A stretch of DNA of 20,751 bases from Candidatus Magasanikiibacteriota bacterium. GTDB taxonomy: Bacteria > Patescibacteriota > Patescibacteriia > Magasanikbacterales > GWA2-37-8. Where the stretch lies: contig CAINUM010000029.1 in the NCBI GenBank assembly GCA_903853785.1, positions 1 through 20,751 on the forward strand, in the 5' to 3' direction. The position numbers and the translations under genes were made by a program. Positions 15,319-20,751 of this stretch are shown in pieces. Numbering within the stretch: position 1 is the first letter of the stretch; every line of letters begins with the position of its first letter. Below the pieces are notes generated by a model. The model was not told the origin of the DNA. It was given only the letters and a program-made list of their open reading frames with translations, and made no database searches.

Positions 15319-15327
15319 TGTTATAAT
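15319..15327 (+). promoter_or_regulatory. Extended -10 promoter for the small membrane protein operon
   Basis: TGT followed by TATAAT (15322-15327) is an extended -10 element. The -35 region overlaps the T-run of the secDF terminator and is poor (TTTTTT), which the extended -10 could compensate. It drives the genes at 15368 and 15548. Confidence 0.55.
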
Positions 15328-15367
15328 ATCCATAAGTAGTAATAGAATTTATTTAGAATTTAATTAT

Positions 15368-15544
15368 ATGTCTGGTCACGGTCATAGTGAAAGTGGTTTG
15401 CGTCATATAATTGCTTTTTTAGGCACACTGGTTGCGGTATTTGCCTTTTGGGGTGGTTATATTTCTGGAACACACGGTTGGTGGTGGACAGCTTTTGGTT
15501 TAGTGGTTGTTTACGGTGGAATATATAAAATTATCGACGCCTAA
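15368..15544 (+). CDS. Small two-helix membrane protein, unknown function
   Basis: A 58-residue protein with a short polar, His-containing N-terminus (MSGHGHSESGLRH) and two hydrophobic helices (about residues 13-29 and 36-53) joined by GTHGWWW. I do not recognise the family. The ATG at 15368 is chosen because it lies after the predicted transcription start and gives a sensible polar N-terminus; the frame is open further upstream into the terminator. It is three bases before the 480-residue gene, so the two are co-transcribed and probably act together at the membrane. Confidence 0.65.
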   Translation: MSGHGHSESGLRHIIAFLGTLVAVFAFWGGYISGTHGWWWTAFGLVVVYGGIYKIIDA

Positions 15545-15547
15545 TCT

Positions 15548-16990
15548 ATGGAGCCATTTACCCTTTCATCAGTTTTTGGTTTTTCGATTAATTGGGATTT
15601 TTGGTCTACGGTTTTAGCGCAACCAACCCCAGCATTAATCAATGATCTTTTCGCCGTTTTTGGTTGGGTTATTTTGGCTTTAATATGTGTTAGCTTAGGG
15701 TCTCAGCTTTTAGCTGTTTTTCGTTCAAGATTGGCTGGAGATAAATGGGAACATGTGCTGTTAGCAGTAGATGTTCCACCCTTATTTATTCAATCACCAA
15801 AAGCGGTGGAGCAAATTTTTGCTCATTTAAGTGGGGCAAAAGTTGGGGTTCGTTTGGCAGAAAAATATTGGATTGGAAAACGTCAGAAAAATTTTAGTTT
15901 TGAAATTATTTCTATTGAAGGATATATTCAATTTTTAATTCGTACCGAATCGGCCTTTCGTGATTTGGTAGAAGCAGCTGTTTATGCTCAATATCCAGAA
16001 GCGGAAATTACCGAAGTAGAGGATTACGTGGATTTAGTTCCCGGGGCGTTTCCAAGTGAAACCCACCACATGTTTGGGGTAGAATTTCAGTTGGCTGAAG
16101 CGGATGCTTATCCGATTCGTACCTATCCGAATTTTGAATATAAAATTAGCAAGGATGATGTTTTTAGTGATCCGATGGCCGCTATTTTGGAAAATTTTTC
16201 TCGCGTTGGACATGGTGAAAATTTTTGGCTACAGATTATTATTGAACCAACTGGGAATGATTGGAAGACCAAAGGTATTGAATTAGTTAAAGATATTATT
16301 TCTGGTCACGCCGGACATCATGGGAGTACAGTTTTAAAGGATATGGTAGCGTTCATCGGTAATGTTCCAATGGTGATTGCAAAAGAATTTTTTAGATATT
16401 TAAATAGTGCGGAAGCCCCAGAAGAAGAAGGTCACGAGGAGGCTGTGGGAAAGCTTAGTGATCTTACACCTGGTGGAAAAAGTACAATTGAAGCGATTGA
16501 GGATAAGATTGCAAAATTGGGTTACAAAACAAAAATGCGTGCTTTGTATGTTGCTAGAAATGAAGTATTCAATCCTGGGCGTTGTGTGGATGGTTTTATT
16601 GGAGCTTTGAATCAATTTCATGTACAAAGTCGTAATGCGATTGTGCCACGTTTTATTACCCATACTCATTTTCTTTTTTTTAATCATGCGCGTGAAATAA
16701 TGGTACAAAATAAGTTTTTTAAAGCATTTGCAAAGCGAAAGATTAAAGTTGGTGGAAGTCCTTATATTTTAAACATTGAAGAGCTAGCAACAATTTGGCA
16801 TTTCCCATTGCCTTTTGTAAAGACGCCGCTCATCCAGAAGGCTGGTGCAAAGCGTGGCGAACCTCCTATGAATTTACCTGTAGAGGCAGATGCTGGGCCG
16901 CTACGGGCCAAGGTGAGGGCTGTAGATATATCTGGTACTACATCAGTGGATATACCAGACGTAGAGCCGGAAGAAATAATGTATGGATAA
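15548..16990 (+). CDS. DUF8128-like membrane protein (VirB4/HerA-associated N-terminal type, no ATPase domain)
   Basis: A 480-residue protein with one N-terminal membrane helix (about 33-58) and a large alpha/beta body. The segments YPEAEITEVEDYV, RTYPNFEYK, FSDPMAAILENFSRV, FWLQIIIEPTGNDW and ELATIWHFPLPFVKTP, followed by PPMNLP, resemble the N-terminal half of CPR proteins in which such a body is followed by a VirB4/TraC/HerA-like ATPase with a P-loop. Here no Walker motif follows: after PPMNLP the protein runs out in about 50 polar residues (VDIPDVEPEEIMYG) and stops. The ATPase may be encoded elsewhere, or this is a stand-alone version. A role in type IV pilus-like or conjugation-like surface transport is inferred only. 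The family match is from memory and moderate. A terminator follows directly. Confidence 0.6.
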   Translation: MEPFTLSSVFGFSINWDFWSTVLAQPTPALINDLFAVFGWVILALICVSLGSQLLAVFRSRLAGDKWEHVLLAVDVPPLFIQSPKAVEQIFAHLSGAKVGVRLAEKYWIGKRQKNFSFEIISIEGYIQFLIRTESAFRDLVEAAVYAQYPEAEITEVEDYVDLVPGAFPSETHHMFGVEFQLAEADAYPIRTYPNFEYKISKDDVFSDPMAAILENFSRVGHGENFWLQIIIEPTGNDWKTKGIELVKDIISGHAGHHGSTVLKDMVAFIGNVPMVIAKEFFRYLNSAEAPEEEGHEEAVGKLSDLTPGGKSTIEAIEDKIAKLGYKTKMRALYVARNEVFNPGRCVDGFIGALNQFHVQSRNAIVPRFITHTHFLFFNHAREIMVQNKFFKAFAKRKIKVGGSPYILNIEELATIWHFPLPFVKTPLIQKAGAKRGEPPMNLPVEADAGPLRAKVRAVDISGTTSVDIPDVEPEEIMYG

Positions 16991-16991
16991 T

Positions 16992-17021
16992 AAAAAAGCC
17001 TCCAATAGTGGAGGCTTTTTT
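16992..17021. terminator. Bidirectional terminator between convergent operons
   Basis: AAAAAAGCCTCC (16992-17003), loop AATAGT, GGAGGCTTTTTT (17010-17021): a perfect 12-base stem with A and T runs. It ends the DUF8128-like transcript on the plus strand and the putative B12 operon on the minus strand. Confidence 0.93.
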
Positions 17022-17029
17022 ATTTGTAA

Positions 17030-17548
17030 TTATTTAGCTGTCATTGTGTTTGTCTGTGGTGCAAGATTCTTTATCATTTCATATCCACCAATTAGGACAC
17101 CGCTGTAAAACAAATCTCCGAGCAGTTCGTTGCGCCAGAAAGGGAGGGCCATATAATAACTTTGAAATAGTCCAAATAAATTGTGAGTGTACATTGTTCC
17201 AAAAGCCCACACAGCAGTATTGGTTAGTAAGAAAAATATTGCACTGCCAGCTACCGCACCTAATACAATGTTTCCAAATTGAATTTTATTTTTTAAATAT
17301 TGACCTAATAAAACTGTTAGTGCAAAGCCTAAATAAACCGAACCCATAATATAAGGACTGTAAAAACCAATAAAGATATCACTGATAAACATGGCGATCA
17401 AAGGTAGGCCCAAAGCCTGTTTTTTGTTCAAATACAGGCCGCTAAAGAGGGCAACAGTCCCAATAGCAGTAAAGTTCGCAGGGTGGGGGGCAAATCGTGT
17501 AGCGACGGCTAGGATGACCAATAGATAGGTGAGGATATTTTTGGACAT
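17030..17548 (-). CDS. DUF6580 family putative transport protein (ECF S-component-like)
   Basis: A 172-residue integral membrane protein with about five hydrophobic helices. The segments RFAPHPANFTAIGTVALFSG, LPLIAMFISDIFIGFY, GSAIFFLLTNTAVWAFG, QSYYMALPFWRNELLGDLFYSG and YEM are those of the DUF6580 family, annotated as putative transport proteins. Size and helix number resemble the substrate-binding S-components of ECF vitamin transporters, some of which act alone for B12 (BtuM-like). It is the last gene of a minus-strand operon headed by a cobalamin riboswitch, 39 bases after the toroid gene, which makes cobalamin or a corrinoid the most likely substrate. No ECF ATPase or T-component is visible here. 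The family call is good; the substrate is inferred from context. Confidence 0.8.
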   Translation of the reverse strand: MSKNILTYLLVILAVATRFAPHPANFTAIGTVALFSGLYLNKKQALGLPLIAMFISDIFIGFYSPYIMGSVYLGFALTVLLGQYLKNKIQFGNIVLGAVAGSAIFFLLTNTAVWAFGTMYTHNLFGLFQSYYMALPFWRNELLGDLFYSGVLIGGYEMIKNLAPQTNTMTAK

Positions 17549-17587
17549 ATCAGTTAAATCGGATTATTTAATAATTTTGTCAGTATA

Positions 17588-19939
17588 TTATACCATGTTA
17601 CGCAGGAGTCTCAAGCCTAGGTAAGCACCTACTACCAAAGCACTACCACCTGTGATGGCCATGATTTTTTTTGCATGTCTTTTGGTTGGGGTATCGAGTG
17701 GAAGATTGTCTAATGTTTTATTTTCGGGTATTGGCGGATTACCATTACTTAGTTCTTGTTGAGGTTTTGTTTCTGTTTCATTTTTGTTATTTTTGAAAGT
17801 GGTGAGAGTAATATTGTTTTTTGGTTTTATTCTTAAAGTAATGTTTTGTGATATTGGAGTGTCGGAAGTAGTTATAGTTGGTGTTGATATTATTGTGCTG
17901 GTAGGAATCGCGATTGTAGTTGTGGCTATGGTTGTAGTACTTATTGTGCTGGTCGAAATAATTGTTGTGGTAGTTGTAGTACTTGTGGGAATTAAAGAAG
18001 TAGATCCACCATTATTTAAAAATTGAGTATTTGCTTTTGGTTCCAAAATTATTGGCCAGGATTTTCCAAGCAGTGCCGGTACTGCATGCTTAATGCCAAA
18101 CGGATCATTTGAATAATCAAAACTTGTTAAAATGTACCAAGGATTTTTACCATCACTATTGAACCAATTATTTTGAGTTTCTCCCATAGCGTTGATCCCC
18201 ATCATCACCCAGCCAGTTGTGATCGCATCGGATTTTTTACAATCTGGCCAATCTGAACAGCCCCATCCTCCGTCTGTAAGTTGATTGTCTGTTAAATATT
18301 TTTTCGCTTTGGTAAATACACCATCCGAAACGGTTGCACCTGCTTTTTTAGCATTGGTTAGTGCGTTGATTGCAGCACCGGTCATGTCTGCTCCTGACCA
18401 ACCATCCCATGTAAATGATCCATCAGCTTGTTGGTCGAGCTCAATTGCTTTAAGTGGAATTTGAACTTCTGGCACATTAACATTATTATTCAACGCCAAT
18501 GCAACAATCAATTCAAAGATGTCGTCATTTATACCAGATTTACCATAAGTGGTAGCGGTAAGACATTCATTTGTAATTTTATTTTTCAAGTCAATTATTT
18601 TTGTGTCATTTATATTTATACCTGCTGATAACAGAGATAAAATATGACGAGGGTAGGCTGCGCATAAATTATTTTCATCCCCAATATTTAAATTGTAGAC
18701 AAAATCATTCAAATTCATTGTTCCTTTTTTTATGTCACTAGCATAGATATTATTTGATCCGAAACTCATAGTTGCCCAATCAGAAGTACTAGTATCAGAG
18801 ATGTGCCCATCAGACATTTGTTGTGCTCTCCAAAAAGAAAGTATGCTATCGACAGTAGAATTTATTTTATCTTGTGACACAATGATGTTGTTGTTTCCAC
18901 CTCCATTTCCGCCACCGCCGGATGTTTCTTCTTTGTTTGTAAAAGTTGATGTTACGATTGAATAGTCACTGAAATTTGTGCCATTAAATTCACGAACCTG
19001 GAAAAAATATTGGGTGTTTGGTATTAAGTCAAAAAAAGTAGTGCTAGTATTACTAGTTGTGATAGTGGTAGATACTGTGGAACTTACTTCATACGAGGTG
19101 GCATCGACTACTGAGTCCCAAGTGATAGTAATAGTAGATGTGGTGACTAAAATTGTTGTGATGTTTGGCGTAGATGTAGTCTTAGGTGCTTCAAATGTAA
19201 AATTATTAACAATCAACTCGTTCAAAATTCCATTAAACGGAGTTGAGCTGTTAATCTGCCAAAAATTTATATGTGCTCGTTCTGACCCGTCTTTAAAATT
19301 TACCGTCCCATCACCGGATTCGTTTTTTGTCCATTCTTCCCCAACCAAGTTTCCGTTCTTATCCATTGTTTTAAAGTTTACGGAACCATCTTTCCAGTCT
19401 ATAATATTTTTTGAAAATCCATCATTTAAAACAACGGTTTTGTTATATTGATTTGTTTCGTTGTATTTTCCTGATTCAACAGGTTGGACGGTGTAGTGCA
19501 AATTTGGACTTCCAGGAATTTTCCAATATGAATATTCGATGTCTAGCTCATGCTGATCATCTTTATATACAAAAGGTGCAGCCACCAAATTTTCATCAAT
19601 CTGATCTACGGGTGAGGCGAAATCAAAAGTGTATTTTCCGTACCCTAAAGAATGATCTAAAATAACTTCAGATGAATACCAGCTTCCATCCGGTCGTTGT
19701 GAAACAAATAAATGTAATTTTCCATCGCTATCTACACGCACATCATTTTGATCACCAGCTACAGTGCTGCCCCAATTGTTCGCTCCAGGCCCCATTGTAG
19801 TTCCGGATGCGGTTTCTTTAACGTCCCAGGTGTAACCTGAAAAATTTATTGTTCTAGCAGATGTCTTGTCTACACCAACAAATAATGCCAAAGTTATAGA
19901 AGTAAAAATCAATATATTTTTAAAATTTAGAATGTTCAT
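17588..19939 (-). CDS. Surface-anchored GH16-like / FN3 / transcobalamin-type toroid protein
   Basis: A 783-residue exported protein. Order: signal peptide (1-28, ending TSA); a GH16-like jelly-roll domain (about 30-250) with ELDIE at 131-135, matching the ExDxE catalytic motif of licheninase-type GH16 enzymes; an FN3 domain (about 256-335); a Gly/Asn linker (340-352); an alpha-alpha toroid (about 355-620) with repeats such as QQADGSFTWDGWSGADMTGAAINAL and LTDGGWGCSDW, like prenyltransferase/squalene-cyclase repeats and the N-lobe of transcobalamin and intrinsic factor; a Thr/Ser/Ile-rich stalk (about 644-698); and a C-terminal membrane anchor (758-780) with basic flanks. The start overlaps the end of the DUF4430 gene by 20 bases, indicating coupling; a weak GGA precedes it. 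Riboswitch control and a DUF4430 partner suggest B12 binding at the cell surface. The GH16-like part might bind or cut a beta-glucan. Confidence 0.82.
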   Translation of the reverse strand: MNILNFKNILIFTSITLALFVGVDKTSARTINFSGYTWDVKETASGTTMGPGANNWGSTVAGDQNDVRVDSDGKLHLFVSQRPDGSWYSSEVILDHSLGYGKYTFDFASPVDQIDENLVAAPFVYKDDQHELDIEYSYWKIPGSPNLHYTVQPVESGKYNETNQYNKTVVLNDGFSKNIIDWKDGSVNFKTMDKNGNLVGEEWTKNESGDGTVNFKDGSERAHINFWQINSSTPFNGILNELIVNNFTFEAPKTTSTPNITTILVTTSTITITWDSVVDATSYEVSSTVSTTITTSNTSTTFFDLIPNTQYFFQVREFNGTNFSDYSIVTSTFTNKEETSGGGGNGGGNNNIIVSQDKINSTVDSILSFWRAQQMSDGHISDTSTSDWATMSFGSNNIYASDIKKGTMNLNDFVYNLNIGDENNLCAAYPRHILSLLSAGININDTKIIDLKNKITNECLTATTYGKSGINDDIFELIVALALNNNVNVPEVQIPLKAIELDQQADGSFTWDGWSGADMTGAAINALTNAKKAGATVSDGVFTKAKKYLTDNQLTDGGWGCSDWPDCKKSDAITTGWVMMGINAMGETQNNWFNSDGKNPWYILTSFDYSNDPFGIKHAVPALLGKSWPIILEPKANTQFLNNGGSTSLIPTSTTTTTTIISTSTISTTTIATTTIAIPTSTIISTPTITTSDTPISQNITLRIKPKNNITLTTFKNNKNETETKPQQELSNGNPPIPENKTLDNLPLDTPTKRHAKKIMAITGGSALVVGAYLGLRLLRNMV

Positions 19940-20525
19940 ATTTCCATTTAATTACATCATTTTGTTTTAAGATATAAGACGAGATTCCGATTTTGGCCGA
20001 CTGGCCGTTTATGTAATAGATCCAATATTCACCGGTTTGATTATTATTTTTATGTCCGTTAATTTCTTCTAGAAAATATCCTATTCCAGAAAACTCTTTT
20101 AAAGTGGCAGTAATTTTTTTGTCAGTAATCAATTTTTCCATTGCATCAAAAGGGGTAGATTTTTCAGAAAGCTGAAGTGGATATTGTATGTTATTTATTT
20201 CAATCGTAATATCTATTTGGCTTTTTATTTCTTCTGGTTTGATTGGTTCCGTGGTGGATATTGCGGTTGTTGGTGATTCAGTTTTTTTAAAATCAGTCGT
20301 CTCTTTTTTTGATTCAATCAATGGGGTTAGTTTGGCCGATAATGACACTGTCGGTTTGTCGTCGGAAATCAACGTATCGGTAGTTACACCAGACCACGTT
20401 ATAGTTTGTGCTGTCGGCTGCGCAATAATTTTTTTTGGTTGACCTGGTAAAAGCAGATAGGCTCCGCTAGATAAAAATACGAAGGACAGAATAAAGAAAA
20501 GTCGCATTAATTGTTTGTTTTGCAT
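19920..20525 (-). CDS. Membrane-anchored DUF4430 protein (transcobalamin C-lobe type)
   Basis: A 201-residue protein. Residues about 7-27 (MRLFFILSFVFLSSGAYLLL) are an uncleaved signal anchor or signal peptide. Residues 35-100 are a Thr/Ser/Lys/Pro linker. Residues about 103-198 match DUF4430: TPFDAMEKL, FSGIGYFLEEINGHKN, EYWIYYINGQSAKIGISSYILKQNDVIKWKYE. This ubiquitin-like fold is the C-terminal lobe of transcobalamin and intrinsic factor, which closes over B12 held by the toroid lobe. Here the toroid is in the next gene, overlapping by 20 bases. This is the first gene after the cobalamin riboswitch; no SD is seen, and the ATG at 20525 is used, with an alternative Met at residue 7. B12 binding is inferred from family, neighbour and riboswitch together; DUF4430 also occurs in proteins with other roles. 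Confidence 0.85.
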   Translation of the reverse strand: MQNKQLMRLFFILSFVFLSSGAYLLLPGQPKKIIAQPTAQTITWSGVTTDTLISDDKPTVSLSAKLTPLIESKKETTDFKKTESPTTAISTTEPIKPEEIKSQIDITIEINNIQYPLQLSEKSTPFDAMEKLITDKKITATLKEFSGIGYFLEEINGHKNNNQTGEYWIYYINGQSAKIGISSYILKQNDVIKWKYEHSKF

Positions 20526-20538
20526 ATTTTATATTAAC

Positions 20539-20593
20539 AAAAAAATCTTTCCCGATACGAAAAGATTCAAAAAGAGAATGCTCCTGCTCGGGA
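20539..20593 (-). terminator. Riboswitch expression platform: terminator with competing stem
   Basis: On the minus strand, GAAAGATT (20551-20544) pairs with the preceding AATCTTTTC (20567-20559, one bulged base) and is followed by seven T: an intrinsic terminator 14 bases before the DUF4430 ATG. A six-base pair, TCCCGA (20593-20588) with TCGGGA (20555-20550), cannot form together with it and could be the antiterminator. This fits transcriptional shut-off when B12 is bound. The exact switching path is not proven. Confidence 0.65.
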
Positions 20594-20594
20594 T

Positions 20595-20700
20595 AACTGC
20601 TATTTGAAGACCGGACTTGTTCCCAACATGTTTGGGACGTTACCGTTGCGGCACAGTGGAGGAATAGACCTCACTTCCACAAATAATAGGTTAAATTGTA
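20595..20700 (-). promoter_or_regulatory. Cobalamin riboswitch
   Basis: The minus-strand core at 20678-20641 reads GGAAGTGAGG, TCTATTCCTCC, ACTGTGCCGCAACGGTA. It matches the conserved cobalamin aptamer order: GGGAA, P3 stem (GAGG with CCTC), then the CxG...CCGCAACGGUAA region of P4-P5. Next come a short P6 hairpin, TCCCAA (20637-20632) with TTGGGA (20626-20621), GGGAA, and GTCCGGTC (20616-20609), which occupies the place of the conserved YCxGGxxxCC strand. The peripheral stems are short, and P1 is not resolved. It precedes a three-gene operon of transcobalamin-like and membrane transport proteins, as expected for B12 uptake genes. Confidence 0.85.
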
Positions 20701-20705
20701 TGGGT

Positions 20706-20734
20706 AAACTACCAGGGTTTGGATGGCTTGTCAA
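20706..20734 (-). promoter_or_regulatory. Promoter for the riboswitch-controlled operon
   Basis: On the minus strand, TTGACA (20734-20729), 17 bases, TAGTTT (20711-20706). The -35 is consensus and the -10 modest. The predicted start near 20699 lies just before the riboswitch core, leaving little room for a long P1. Confidence 0.55.
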
Positions 20735-20751
20735 AAATGGGTGTGGATAAT

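Noticed and set aside
17784..18026. Plus-strand open frame rich in Val/Ile
   Set aside because: It is the antisense reading of the Thr/Ser-rich stalk of the toroid protein; the repeats explain the open frame.
1..20751. CRISPR arrays, insertion sequences, rRNA or tRNA genes
   Set aside because: Reading both strands gave no spaced direct repeats of CRISPR type, no transposase motifs and no recognisable rRNA or tRNA.

Overview
The window looks like a chromosomal stretch from a low-GC, ultra-small-genome type bacterium, most likely a member of the Candidate Phyla Radiation (Patescibacteria). This rests on the overall gene style: AT-rich genes without visible Shine-Dalgarno (SD) sequences, almost all ending in TAA; a SecD with a large extra domain; a DUF8128-like membrane protein; and CsoR/CopA copper genes of the CPR type. 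The class within CPR cannot be fixed from sequence alone. The standard code fits: TAA, TAG and TGA all end genes here, and Trp is read from TGG.

Layout. (1) 1-2548: the C-terminal end of a PAP2/sphingomyelin-synthase-like protein, an Nramp metal transporter (mntH) and an MBL-fold hydrolase, closed by a bidirectional terminator. (2) 2695-3510 (-): a GC-rich orphan membrane-anchored protein. (3) 3606-7678: a copper-response operon with a consensus promoter and an overlapping CsoR-type operator, then csoR, an HMA-UreH-cupredoxin protein whose frame is cut ten codons early by a TAG, then copA and a strong terminator. (4) 7683-9039: two more GC-rich orphan genes, convergent, with a hairpin-rich middle. 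(5) 9128-15303: Sec export genes: secA with a DUF1653 gene, then secD (with parvulin domains inserted) and secF. (6) 15319-17021: a 58-residue membrane protein and a 480-residue DUF8128-like protein. (7) 20734-16992 (-): a three-gene operon under a cobalamin riboswitch.

The most interesting system is region 7. A cobalamin riboswitch and an intrinsic terminator precede, in order: a membrane-anchored DUF4430 protein (the fold of the transcobalamin C-lobe); a large surface-anchored protein with a GH16-like domain, FN3 and an alpha-alpha toroid like the transcobalamin N-lobe; and a DUF6580 membrane protein that could be the permease. Together they suggest a split, surface-exposed, transcobalamin-like vitamin B12 capture and uptake system in a cell that probably cannot make B12. 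This is inference from domain content plus the riboswitch.

A second theme is three genes (2695-3510, 7826-8314, 8617-9039) of clearly higher GC than their neighbours, each with a good SD sequence, set between native operons. They look like acquired or differently evolving inserts of unknown function.
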